This document shows positions 41,335-50,187 of a stretch of 64,000 bases of DNA, piece by piece. The notes below the pieces were generated by a model, which was given only the letters and a program-made list of their open reading frames with translations, ran no database searches and had not been told where the DNA came from. The translations under genes and the position numbers were made by a program. The DNA is from GCA-003244245 sp963712995 (GTDB taxonomy: Bacteria; Actinomycetota; Actinomycetes; Mycobacteriales; Pseudonocardiaceae), in contig CAVQKH010000022.1 of the NCBI GenBank assembly GCA_963712995.1, positions 310,001 through 374,000 on the forward strand. Reading direction: 5' to 3'. The stretch's first letter is position 1; every line of letters begins with the position of its first letter.

Positions 41335-42401
41335 CCGACGAGGCCGGCTGGCACAACGTCCAGATCTATTACCACGACGGCGAGCGTCGAGACGACCTGA
41401 TCTTGGATTGTGTCCGCCCGCTGTTGGCGAGCCTCGCTCCCCGGCCCAGCTTCTTCCTCCGCCACTGGCTGCGCGGCCCGCATCTGCGGCTGCGGTTCCA
41501 CACCAGCGCTGAGGACTTCGACCGGGTCGTCAGACCTGCTGTTACCGAGGCGGTGGGCGGTTGGCTGGCCGCGCATCCCTCGACGGTGCGTCTGGACGAG
41601 ACTGCTTTGTTGGCGAGCCACGAATGGCTCGCCAAGCAGGAGCGCGAGCCGGGGCCGCTGTCCCCGCTCTACCCGGACAACTCCATCCAGTACCTGCCCT
41701 GCGACCGCCGGATCGAGGTGTTGGGCAGCGAGGCCGCCGCCGCTCTGCTGGAGGATTTCTACCTCGACACCACCGAGGCGACGTTCGCCATGCTCGAATG
41801 CATTCGTGGCGGCACCTCCCGGATGAACCTGGCGCTGGATCTGATGTGGGCGACCGCCCACTCCGCCGGGACGATCACATCGGGGTATGTCTCCTACCGG
41901 TCGCACGCCGAGGCGAAGATCATGAGCGCCCCGGACCCGGCTGCGCTGCGGTCGTTTTTCGAGCAGCAGTACCGCGTTCGCGCGCCCGCGCTCCTCGAGC
42001 GTCTCCAGCAGGTACTCGACACCGTGGACGGCGCGGGTGGCGATGTCCCGTTCGTCCGGGAGTGGGTCTACGCCGTGCACCGTCTGTACAAACGCGCTCA
42101 GTCGTTGATCACTGATGGTGCCATCACCTTGTCCGTACCCGAGCCCGGCAGATGGTTCACCGACGAGGTGATCGAGCACAGCGCTTTTCACCGGGCGTTG
42201 GCGAACAACCCGGCGCATCTGGAGATGATGCGGACGAGCATGCGGTTCCACACCTGGCGGGTGATCGTCAACTGTTGCTACCTGCATTTGACGCGTCTGG
42301 GTATCCGGCCGTTCGAGCGGTCGTTGCTCGGGTTCTTGGTGTCCGAAACCGTCGAGGAGCGTTTCGGTGTCTCGGCCGTCGAGCTGGTCACCGCGTCATG
42401 A
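41331..42401 (+). CDS. SpaB_C-type protein at the pyridine synthase position (TbtD-like)
   Basis: A 356-residue paralogue of the preceding protein: NVQIYYHDGERRDDLILDCVRPL, FFLRHWLRGPHLRLRFH, PDNSIQYLPCDRRIEVLG. In thiopeptide clusters the second stand-alone protein of this family catalyses the formal [4+2] cycloaddition of two dehydroalanines, forming the pyridine and releasing the leader. The gene order (LanB-N, elimination, this, dehydrogenase) supports that assignment. Whether it really makes a macrocycle on such a long core is an open question. Start overlaps the previous stop by ATGA, end overlaps the next start by ATGA. Confidence 0.82.
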   Translation: MTDEAGWHNVQIYYHDGERRDDLILDCVRPLLASLAPRPSFFLRHWLRGPHLRLRFHTSAEDFDRVVRPAVTEAVGGWLAAHPSTVRLDETALLASHEWLAKQEREPGPLSPLYPDNSIQYLPCDRRIEVLGSEAAAALLEDFYLDTTEATFAMLECIRGGTSRMNLALDLMWATAHSAGTITSGYVSYRSHAEAKIMSAPDPAALRSFFEQQYRVRAPALLERLQQVLDTVDGAGGDVPFVREWVYAVHRLYKRAQSLITDGAITLSVPEPGRWFTDEVIEHSAFHRALANNPAHLEMMRTSMRFHTWRVIVNCCYLHLTRLGIRPFERSLLGFLVSETVEERFGVSAVELVTAS

Positions 42402-43903
42402 GCGGCCCGTCGGTGCACGGCAGCGTCGGGCGGGAATACGTGCGCGTCGGCGAGAGCCGCCCGATCCCCAGGACGGTCGACTGGGACAACGCCCCCAGCC
42501 AGTTCAAGCTCTACCGCGGCGGCCCGAAGGTCGCGCTGGACGGTCCCGCCGACGATCACCCGAAGGGGCCGCTGGAGCAGTTCCCGCTGGGGCGGTTTCT
42601 CCGCGACGTCTACGGGCTGACCCGGCAGCGCTGGAGCGCGCCGGCCGAGGTGACCGCACGGGGGCGCCGTCGCCGCGCCGTCGCCCGCCCGACGCCCTCG
42701 GGGTCGACGACGTTGCGCCCGGTCCCGGCCGGCGGCGCCCGGTACCCGTGCGAGCTGTACCTGCTCGCCGGCCCGGACCAGCCCGTCGCGGCCGGTGTCT
42801 ATCACTACGACCCCGCCCACCATGGCCTCGACGTGCTCCGTGACACCGCGCCGGAGGCCGGGTTGAGCCTGCTGGTCAGTGTCGCGTTCTGGAAGAACGT
42901 GTTCAAGTACGGTGAGTTCAGCTACCGGCTGCACAGCCTGGACGCCGGCGTCCTGGTCGGCCAGGTCCTCGCGGTCGCCTCCCGGTACGCGCTCGACCCG
43001 AGGGTGCACTTCCAGTTCTCCGATACCGAACTCGATCGGCTCCTCGGGCTCGATCCGGCCAACGAGAGCGTCTACGCCGTGATCACGCTCGCCCCGGCAC
43101 CGGCCGTTGACCCGCCGCGGGCCTGGTCGAACGGCCTGGTCAGCCAGCCGGCCCCGCCGCACCCGCAGTCGATCGGGTTGTATCCCCTGCCCACCAAGCT
43201 GCACGAGGCCGCGATGCACCAGGGTGGCGGCCCGTGGCCCAAAGGCGAGGGCCTGCCCCCCGTCCTGGCCGATGCGCCGGTGCCGATCCGCTCGGTGCCG
43301 CTGCCTGCGGCGTCGCTGGACCTGCTCGACGGTCTGGATCGCCGCCGCTCCTCCAAGGGGCATTTCCGCCCGGGCGTCCTGAGCCGTGCCCAGCTGTCTG
43401 CGCTGCTGGCGGGCAGCATGCGGGGCTATTCGAGCGATCTCGGCGACGACGAGTCCGCGATCCGGCACACCATGCTCTGCTGCGCGGTCCACGACGTCGA
43501 GGGCGTCGAGTCCGGCGTCTACTACTACGACCCGGCCCGGCATGCGCTCGAGCAGCTCCGCTCGGGTGAGCTCCGCGCCGAGCTGCAAGCGGCGATCACC
43601 TCGCTGATGTTCAACATGTTCCAGATCAACCTCTGCTTCTTCCCGGTCGCGAACTACGGCCCGAGACTGGAGGCCTACGGCGACCGCTGGTACCGGGTGC
43701 AGAACATGGAAGCCGGGATCATCGTGCAACGGCTCTACCTGGCCGCCGCCGCGCTCGGCCTCGGCTGCCACACCCAGCTGGGCTTTCATGTGGACGCGGT
43801 CAATGGGCTGCTAGGGCTGGCCGAGACCCCCCTGACCGCCCTGATCCAGGTTCTCATCGCCCCCACCCACAATCCCGGCATCTATTACGACTACAAGCTC
43901 TAG
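42398..43903 (+). CDS. SagB-type FMN-dependent azoline dehydrogenase with two nitroreductase-like domains (TbtE-like)
   Basis: A 501-residue protein. Two nitroreductase-fold domains can be seen: the first has LRPVPAGGARYPCELYLLA and YRLHSLDAGVLVGQVLAVA; the second has FRPGVLSRAQLSALL and WYRVQNMEAGIIVQRLYLAAAALGLGCH. The second keeps the typical FMN and catalytic features better. It should oxidise thiazolines to thiazoles. ATG 42398 overlaps the previous stop by ATGA, so the longer frame from 42152 is rejected. It is the last gene of the operon; 43904-44172 downstream shows no gene. Confidence 0.9.
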   Translation: MSGPSVHGSVGREYVRVGESRPIPRTVDWDNAPSQFKLYRGGPKVALDGPADDHPKGPLEQFPLGRFLRDVYGLTRQRWSAPAEVTARGRRRRAVARPTPSGSTTLRPVPAGGARYPCELYLLAGPDQPVAAGVYHYDPAHHGLDVLRDTAPEAGLSLLVSVAFWKNVFKYGEFSYRLHSLDAGVLVGQVLAVASRYALDPRVHFQFSDTELDRLLGLDPANESVYAVITLAPAPAVDPPRAWSNGLVSQPAPPHPQSIGLYPLPTKLHEAAMHQGGGPWPKGEGLPPVLADAPVPIRSVPLPAASLDLLDGLDRRRSSKGHFRPGVLSRAQLSALLAGSMRGYSSDLGDDESAIRHTMLCCAVHDVEGVESGVYYYDPARHALEQLRSGELRAELQAAITSLMFNMFQINLCFFPVANYGPRLEAYGDRWYRVQNMEAGIIVQRLYLAAAALGLGCHTQLGFHVDAVNGLLGLAETPLTALIQVLIAPTHNPGIYYDYKL

Positions 43904-44172
43904 CTGGCTTCGTTCCATCCCGACGTGCTTGTCCTCGAGAGGGGTGACTGACCAGCTGCGTCGGGTCCGGCGTGCGGGGTCAGGTTACGGAGGTCGCGGC
44001 GGCCAGCGAGCAAGGCGGCCGGCTTCGAGCGGGCGGCGCGCCCGGGTCGCACCTGCTCTGGGTGGGTGACCGGCCCGGGTCCCGCTCTGCAGGATGCGCA
44101 CCATCCTGCTACGGTCCCTGCGGGGGGTGAGGCGATTCATTCACGCTGCGTCACCGACTGCAGGAGGCACCT

Positions 44173-44616
44173 GTGCCCACCGCCGCCAAGGTCGTCGCCG
44201 CCCTCGCTGCGGCCTTCTACCTCGCGTTCGGCATCTGGGCGTTCGTTGCGCCGGGCTCGTTTGCCGAGAACATCGCGACCTACCCGCCGTATAACGAGCA
44301 TCTCGTGCATGACGGGGGCGCGTTCGCGATTGGACTCGGGGTAGCCGCGTTGGCCGCCCTGCTGCTGTCCGATTCGCTGACTGCGGTGCTCGCCGGGGTG
44401 GCCGCCGGCTCGCTTCTTCACGGAGTGTCACACATCATCGACCGCGGACTCGGCGGTCGGCCGAGCGATCCGTGGCTGGTCAGCGTGATCGGTCTGGTCG
44501 CTCTGGGTGGGTTCGTGATCGTGATCAGGTCCAGGCGACCTGGAACCCGCAGTCAGTCGTCCTCGCTCAGAACACCCCCGAGTGACACTGACAGGATTCT
44601 GGCGAGGGACGGCTAA
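44173..44616 (+). CDS. Small integral membrane protein, DUF4345-like
   Basis: A 147-residue protein with four predicted membrane helices: starting VVAALAAAFYLAFGIWAFVAP, then AFAIGLGVAALAALLLS, AVLAGVAAGSLLHGVSHIID, and VSVIGLVALGGFVIVI. The C-terminal 30 residues are polar. GTG 44173 has GCAGGAGGC upstream. Helix-loop content (PPYNEHLVHDGGAFAIGLG) resembles small actinobacterial membrane proteins of unknown function. No promoter module precedes it, so it probably lies outside the RiPP regulon. It converges on the frameshifted regulator at 44634. Confidence 0.7.
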   Translation: MPTAAKVVAALAAAFYLAFGIWAFVAPGSFAENIATYPPYNEHLVHDGGAFAIGLGVAALAALLLSDSLTAVLAGVAAGSLLHGVSHIIDRGLGGRPSDPWLVSVIGLVALGGFVIVIRSRRPGTRSQSSSLRTPPSDTDRILARDG

Positions 44617-44633
44617 CCAGGGTTTGCTGGCAA

Positions 44634-45804
44634 CTATCCGGTGGGGCCTGCCTGTTCGGCGAGGGTAATGAGCTGGGGGTTGCTGCGTTGGTGCAGCGAG
44701 ATCAGGACTCGGAGCACTTCGCGGCTCATCGGGTGAACGTTCGCCTGCTGCGGAGCGACATGCCATGCCTGTGCCAGGGCGGCTTGCGCACCGTCGCGGT
44801 CGCCCAGGTCCAGATGGGCACGGGCGGTGCTGGTATGGACCTCGACAAGCCGGGTGGGCGGCAGCCCGGTGTCGTTGACTGGTCAGCTCCCCCGCGAGGC
44901 GGATCACCTCGCGGGGGCGGCCGAGGTCTCCCTCGGTGGCCAGCACATGGGTGGCGGTGTTCTCGGGGCCGAAAAGATGACCGTCGATCTGCCGGTCGGT
45001 CGGGAATGCCTCAGCCGCGTTCCACGCCGCGTGGATGTGCCGCTGGGCTTCGGCTCGGTCACCCAGCCATCCCGCCAGCGTGATGCCCCGCAAGTGCAGG
45101 GTGCCGGTGGCGAAGGCCTGCTCGGGACCGGTCAGTGCCGCTTGCGCGGTCGCGATGGCCCGGTCCACCACCGTGAGTCCTCCAGCGAAGTCCCCGCTGT
45201 GCAGGAAGGTGCCCGCGCGGTCGCGCGCGGCGAGCGCGATCACCATCGAGTCGCCTTGCCGGCTGGCGGCCCAGTCCTGGTAGGTGGGGGCTATGTCGAC
45301 CAGGTCCATCCACCGATGCCGCGCGGCCAGGTGGTAGACGGCGCTGTACACCTCGGCCAGCAGTGCCCACCCCTGCGCGCTGGCTGCTGCGTGCGCGTAG
45401 GTGATGGCCCGGGGTAGCAGGCCGGGCATTGTCCGCAGCAGCCCCGCCAGGTCGGCCTGCCACCGCAGGGTGATGACGTGGTCCAGCTCTGAACGCAGCT
45501 GGGCGAGTTCAGGTACCGGCGCCTGGTCGGGGATGTCGTAGCGGCGGACCGCGGTGCGCAGATCCTCCAGCAGCATGTCCTGGTCCGCGGAGATCTCGGC
45601 TTGCCCGTAGAGCGCGCCCAGTGACATCTGCAAGGCACCGGCCAGCGCCGCCGCGATACCCGGGGCGAGTACCCGATCCCCGATCTCGATCTTCGATAAC
45701 GAACCCGCCGAGATCCCCGCCCGGCGGGCCAGCGCGGCCTGGCTGATGCCACGGGCCTTGCGCAACTGCGCGACCCGCGCCCCACCCGTGGCAGCACTAC
45801 CCAT
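44634..45804 (-). pseudogene. XRE-family regulator with TPR-like C-terminus, copy 1, frameshifted
   Basis: ATG 45804 gives GGARVAQLRKARGISQAALA, a Cro/C1-type helix-turn-helix, then the TPR-rich body shared with copies 2 and 3. Near 44885 the frame is lost: after ELTSQ the same frame reads RHRAAAHPAC, whereas a one-base shift restores DTGLPPTRLVEVHTSTAR, ARAHLDLGDRD and EVLRVLISLHQRSNPQLIT to a stop at 44634. The matching C-terminus of the paralogues proves the shift. It is either a pseudogene, or a sequence error, or makes a protein with an aberrant tail of about 150 residues. Confidence 0.8.
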
Positions 45805-45927
45805 AACCCCGAGTCTTCCACGCGCCACCCGTCCGCATCCGCCTGCTGGCGCAGGTTCACCGAGCCGGCGGTGCACACGACGTACAAGCTCAGCCCTTGC
45901 CAACGCCCGAGCCGCTGTGGCACACCG

Positions 45928-47103
45928 CTATACGGTGAGCCCTGCCTGTTTGGCGAGTGTGACCAGTTGGGGGTTGCTGCGTTGGTGTAAGGAGATCAGG
46001 ACCCGGAGTACTTCGAGGCTCATCGGTTCGGTCTTCGCCCGTTGGGGTGCGGTGTGCCAGGCCCGGAGCAGCGAGGTGTGCGCGCTGTCCCGGTCTCCGA
46101 GGTCGAGGTGGGCGCGGGCGGTGCTGATGTGGGAGGAGCAGATCCGATTGGCCGGTAGGCCGGTGTCGGTGCGGAACAGTTCCTCGGAGATACGGATCAC
46201 GTTGCGGGGGCGGCCGAGATCTCCCTCGGTGGCCAGCACATCGGTGGTGGTGCGGGCGGGACCGAACAGCATGACCTGGAGGCGCAGGTCGTGCGGGAAC
46301 TGCTCGGCTGCGGTGCGTGCCGCGTGCATGTGCTGCTGGGTCTGGGCCCGCTCGCCCAGTCGCCCGGCGAGGGTCATGCCGGTCAGGTGCAGCCTGCCGG
46401 TGGCGAAGGTTCTCTCCGGGCCGGTCAGTGCCGTCTCGGCGGCGATGACGCCCCGGTCCACCACGGCGAGCCCACCGGCGAAGTCCCCGCGCTGGAGGAA
46501 GGCGCCGGCACGGTTGGCGATCGCGGCAACGGTTGGCAGCGGTTGTCGGCCTGCGGCCCAGGCCTGGCGGATCGGGGCGATCTCGACCAGGTCCATCCAC
46601 CGATGCTGCGCAGCCAGCCAGTAGGTGACGTAGTAGACCTCAGCCAGCAGCGCCCACCCCGGTGGGCTGCCCGCAGCGTGCGCGTAGGTGGTGGCCCGGG
46701 TGAGCAGATCGGGCAGTATTCGCAGCAGCCCCGCCATGTCGGCCTGCGACTTCAGGGCGATGGCCTGGTTCACTTCGGCGCGTAATCGGGCGGGCTCGGG
46801 CACGGAGGTCTGGTCCGGGATGTCGTAACGGCGCACCGCGGTGCGCAGATCTGCCAGCAGCTCGCTCTGGTCCTCGGCGATCTCGGTCTCCCCGTGCAGC
46901 GCGTCGAGAGACATCTGCAGGGCTCGGGCGATGGCCACCGTGATAGCCGGGGTGAGCGTCCGGTCGCCGACCTCGATCTTCGACAGCAGACTCACCGAGA
47001 TCCCGGCCCGGCGCGCCAGCGCCGCCTGCGTCAGACCGCGCGTCTTGCGCAGCTGTGCCACCCGTGCCCCACCAATGGCAGCAGTACCAGTAGTAGTGCT
47101 CAT
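45928..47103 (-). CDS. XRE-family regulator with TPR-like C-terminus, copy 2
   Basis: A 391-residue regulator. The N-terminal helix-turn-helix (ARVAQLRKTRGLTQAALARR and ISVSLLSKIEVGDRTLTPA) should bind DNA, and the remaining 300 residues form TPR-like helical hairpins often used to sense small ligands or peptides. It is full length and closely similar to copy 3 at 48088. ATG 47103 was chosen because the upstream frame is not conserved among the copies. Upstream DNA shares TTGGCAA and TTGCACA-type elements with the other copies, a possible common operator. Its target could be the RiPP promoters; nothing in the sequence proves that. Confidence 0.85.
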   Translation of the reverse strand: MSTTTGTAAIGGARVAQLRKTRGLTQAALARRAGISVSLLSKIEVGDRTLTPAITVAIARALQMSLDALHGETEIAEDQSELLADLRTAVRRYDIPDQTSVPEPARLRAEVNQAIALKSQADMAGLLRILPDLLTRATTYAHAAGSPPGWALLAEVYYVTYWLAAQHRWMDLVEIAPIRQAWAAGRQPLPTVAAIANRAGAFLQRGDFAGGLAVVDRGVIAAETALTGPERTFATGRLHLTGMTLAGRLGERAQTQQHMHAARTAAEQFPHDLRLQVMLFGPARTTTDVLATEGDLGRPRNVIRISEELFRTDTGLPANRICSSHISTARAHLDLGDRDSAHTSLLRAWHTAPQRAKTEPMSLEVLRVLISLHQRSNPQLVTLAKQAGLTV

Positions 47104-47284
47104 GGCCCGAGTGTCGCACGTGCGCATCTCCCGCATTCCTCCTCGTACAGGCTCATCGAGCCGGCTGTGCGCACAGTGTGCAAACTCAGCTTTTGCCAAG
47201 ACTGTTGACTGATCTTCCGGATTGTCCCGGGCTGAGCCGGCACCGGCAGTTCAGCCTGGTTACCGGACGCAGCAGTGATCGTTG

Positions 47285-47330
47285 AAAGTGTGCTGTAGCC
47301 AGGCAATTCTGACCGGCTACAGCACACTTT
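47285..47330. terminator. Strong 16-bp perfect hairpin
   Basis: 47285-47300 (AAAGTGTGCTGTAGCC) pairs perfectly with 47315-47330 and runs into TTTT. It stands upstream of the copy 2 regulator on the minus strand, so it would terminate plus-strand reading or an upstream minus-strand transcript. Confidence 0.75.
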
Positions 47331-47551
47331 TGCTGATCAACGCAGCAGTTGCTCTCGGCCGACCGGCCCTGCGCTGAGATCTGCGGCGGTAGGGATAGGC
47401 AGGCGCCGATTCGCTATCTGGCCCCGGGCCAGACCCAGACCTCCTGAAGTAGCTTTTTGATCGAGCTCTGATGACCTGGGGCGTCCGTGAGGCGTTCGCA
47501 TGAAAATCTTGTGGATATCATGGGCCTGCGAAGGGCCGGTCTGGGACTTGA

Positions 47552-47612
47552 GATCACGGTTTGGGTGTCTCAGGTGACATGTCGTGTCACTTTCGGCACC
47601 GAAACCGTGATC
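47552..47612. repeat. Interrupted inverted repeat with nested palindrome
   Basis: GATCACGGTTT at 47552-47562 is repeated inverted at 47602-47612; between them is GTGACATGTCGTGTCAC, itself nearly palindromic. Looks like an extragenic repeat element or complex operator. No gene overlaps it. Confidence 0.6.
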
Positions 47613-47708
47613 ATGAGCGTAGTGCCGTCCTGATGTGGGCCACCACCGCCCGCGGGTGGGACGTTGTTCGCCCGCTCCTACCGCATCGCCTGCTGAGGTA
47701 GCGCCCGG

Positions 47709-48087
47709 TTGATGGGGTCATGGGTGTGCGCTGACATCATCTCGCTGGGTCCGCAAGAAGATGGAATAGTGTTGAGAATCCCTTGTAGTGTGCTTGACGA
47801 GAATAATGCCCAAAAGTGGCTGGCGCCCCTTGCTGAGGAGTTGCGCGCATCTGGTCATCTTCGCAGCGACGTGTGGCATGAAATCTTCATACACCTGGCG
47901 GCATATCTTCGTCCCGCGGTTCTATATCCAGGACGATCCTCAGGACTGGAGAGCGCCTTGGCGTGTAGTTGAGGGCGCCGGTCCTGATGATCGATCGGAA
48001 TGGCTCGACGGCATCTACCGCAACCAGACCCTGATCACCGGGCTGACGAACCAGTCGCTACCCGCTCGGCTACCACGGGAGAACTCT
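47709..48087 (+). pseudogene. Broken hypothetical gene between the regulator copies
   Basis: One frame (from about 47712) gives RIPCSVLDENNAQKWLAPL, then HEIFIHLAAYLRP to a stop at 47972. A second frame then carries QDDPQDWRAPWRVVEG and EWLDGIYRNQTLITGLT with GC-rich third positions up to 48087, where the duplicated regulator begins. Together they look like one gene broken by a frameshift and cut by the regulator duplication. I recognise no family. The rest of 47331-47708 shows no gene. Confidence 0.35.
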
Positions 48088-49251
48088 TCATACGGTGAGG
48101 CCTGCCTGTTTGGCGAGTGTGACCAGTTGGGGGTTGCTGCGCCGGTGTAGCGAGATCAGGACCCGGAGCACTTCGAGGCTCGTCGGTTCGGTTTTCGCCC
48201 GTTGGGGTGCGGTGTGCCAGGCGCGGAGCAGCGAGACTTCCGCGCTGTCTCGGTCGCCGAGGTCGAGGTGGGCGCGGGCGGTGCTGATGTGGGAGGAGCA
48301 GATCCGGTTGGCGGGTAGTCCGGTGTCGGTGCGGAACAGTTCCTCGGAGATGCGGATCACGTTGCGGGGGCGGCCGAGGTCTCCTTCGGTGTCCAGCACC
48401 TTGGTGGTGGTGTGGGCGGGGCCGAACAGGATGGCCTGGAGGCGCAGGTCGTGCGGGAACTCCTCAGCTGCGGTCTGTGCCGCGTGCATGTGCCGCTGGG
48501 CCTGGGCCCGCTCGCCCAGCCGCCCGGCGAGGGTCATGCCGGTCAGGTGCAGTGTGCCGGTGGCGACGGCCTTCTCCGGACCGGTCAGTGCTGTTTCGGC
48601 GGCGATGATGCCCCGGTCCACCACGGCGAGCCCACTGGCGAAGTCCCCGCAGTGGCGGAAGGTGCTAGCACGGTGCGTGGCGGCCGCAGCGGTCGGCAGC
48701 GGTTGCTGTGCTGCGGCCCAGGCCTGGCGGGTGGGTGCGACCTCGAGCAGGTCCATCCACCGATGCTGCGATGCCAGCCAGTAGGTGACGTAGTACGCCT
48801 CAGCCAAAAGCGCCCACCCCGGCGGGTTGTCTGCGGCGTGCGCGTAGGTGGTGGCCCGGGTGAGCACATCGGGCAGTATCCGCAGCAGCCCCGCCATGTC
48901 GGCCTGCCCCATCAGGGCGATGGCCTGGTCCACCTCGGCGCGTAACCGGGCGGGTTCGGGCACGGGCGCCTGGTCGGGGATGTCGTAGCGGCGCACCGCG
49001 GTGCGCAGGTCTTTCAGCAGCCCGCTCTGGTCCTCGGTGACCTCGGTCTCTCCGTGCAGCGTGTCGAGAGAGATCCGCAGGGCGCGGGCGATGGTCACGG
49101 CGATTGCCGGGGTGAGTGTCCGGTCGCCGACCTCGATCTTCGACAGCAGGCTTACCGAGATCCCGGCCCGGCGCGCCAGCGCCGCCTGCGTCAGACCGCG
49201 CGTCTTGCGCAGCTGCGCGACCCGCGAGCCACCATTGTCGACATCAGTCAT
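48088..49251 (-). CDS. XRE-family regulator with TPR-like C-terminus, copy 3
   Basis: A 387-residue near-twin of copy 2: the same helix-turn-helix (ISVSLLSKIEVGDRTLTPA) and an almost identical last 100 residues (ICSSHISTARAHLDLGDRDS). Differences concentrate in the central TPR part, where ligand sensing would be expected, for example WAAAQQPLPTAAAATHRAST versus the copy 2 equivalent. ATG 49251 is the start shared by homology. Divergent to the small genes at 49390-50589; such XRE-TPR plus small-gene neighbourhoods are frequent in actinomycetes. Confidence 0.85.
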   Translation of the reverse strand: MTDVDNGGSRVAQLRKTRGLTQAALARRAGISVSLLSKIEVGDRTLTPAIAVTIARALRISLDTLHGETEVTEDQSGLLKDLRTAVRRYDIPDQAPVPEPARLRAEVDQAIALMGQADMAGLLRILPDVLTRATTYAHAADNPPGWALLAEAYYVTYWLASQHRWMDLLEVAPTRQAWAAAQQPLPTAAAATHRASTFRHCGDFASGLAVVDRGIIAAETALTGPEKAVATGTLHLTGMTLAGRLGERAQAQRHMHAAQTAAEEFPHDLRLQAILFGPAHTTTKVLDTEGDLGRPRNVIRISEELFRTDTGLPANRICSSHISTARAHLDLGDRDSAEVSLLRAWHTAPQRAKTEPTSLEVLRVLISLHRRSNPQLVTLAKQAGLTV

Positions 49252-49389
49252 GCATCGAAGTCTTGCACACAGAGATTGGTCGTAGACCGCATACATGTCC
49301 GCGCAGCGGGCTGTGTAAGCCATGTGCAAGCTCCTTTCTTGCCAAGACCGTTAGCTGCTCCAGAGGCATACGGACTTGGGAGAGGGAGC

Positions 49390-49569
49390 ATGACCAGCGA
49401 GTACGTCCAGAACGCACCCGGCGGCGCCCGATGCGGGCAGCCATCCGCGGGCGCTGCTGGCAGCGAGGTTGCCAGCCTGCCGGTTCGCTCGCCTGGCACG
49501 CACCTGCATCCGCTGCTACGCCGCCCGGCGGTGGCCAGTCATTGCGGCCAGGGAGGCGGCAGTAGATGA
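49390..49569 (+). CDS. Small hypothetical protein coupled to the next gene
   Basis: A 59-residue frame, MTSEYVQNAPGGARC to QGGGSR, starting at ATG 49390 behind GGAGAGGGAG and overlapping the next start by ATGA. No domain, signal peptide or membrane helix. Good ribosome site and coupling are the main reasons for calling it. Confidence 0.5.
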   Translation: MTSEYVQNAPGGARCGQPSAGAAGSEVASLPVRSPGTHLHPLLRRPAVASHCGQGGGSR

Positions 49570-50111
49570 GGCATCTCGCGTCAGCGGCGTCTGTCGACGG
49601 TGGGCGGGAGGTGGGCCTGCCCGCTGTGGTGGAAGAGCTCCTCGCCGAGGTGAACAGTGACGGTTTCACGCTCTATTGCTGTGGCCCGAAGACGGCACCG
49701 AATGCGTTGCTCGCCTGCTACGAATGGGAGCGGTACATCGATTTGCTGACCATCCGGGATTTCGATCGGGTCATCACGGCCAGGGTGCCCAGACACGGCA
49801 GGGTGGATATCTTCGCTCCCGAGTTCGTAGTCTGGGCTTACGAAGGCCCGCCGCAGCAGGCACTGCGGTCCTTGCTCGATCTGGTGCACCCGGCGCATCC
49901 CGACGCGCCCACCAGCGTCTACCCGGCACCGGCACGCTTGCACGTGCCCCGCGCCCGGCAACGTCCGATGACCATCCAACCCCCGGCACCAGGCCGCGCC
50001 GGTGTGCGGGCGGCCCGCCTGGCCACCGCGTTGCCGACCCCCCGCGGTGACCGTGCCCCGTGCGCCACCGCGTCTACCCGAACACATGATCTCCGGCTGG
50101 CCGCCGGTTGA
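49566..50111 (+). CDS. Hypothetical protein, unknown function
   Basis: A 181-residue protein with GGGAGGCGG upstream of ATG 49566. The first 110 residues look folded (ALLACYEWERYIDLLTIRDFD, VDIFAPEFVVWAYEG) and the rest is Pro/Arg/Ala-rich and probably disordered. No family recognised. It is divergent from the copy 3 regulator and sits in a run of small plus-strand genes. Confidence 0.6.
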   Translation: MRHLASAASVDGGREVGLPAVVEELLAEVNSDGFTLYCCGPKTAPNALLACYEWERYIDLLTIRDFDRVITARVPRHGRVDIFAPEFVVWAYEGPPQQALRSLLDLVHPAHPDAPTSVYPAPARLHVPRARQRPMTIQPPAPGRAGVRAARLATALPTPRGDRAPCATASTRTHDLRLAAG

Positions 50112-50187
50112 GCCAGCGGCCCCCGACGCTGAGCTCCCAGCGGCCAGCCGGTTCCCAACCCAACCCGTGAAAGGGAAGGCACACACC

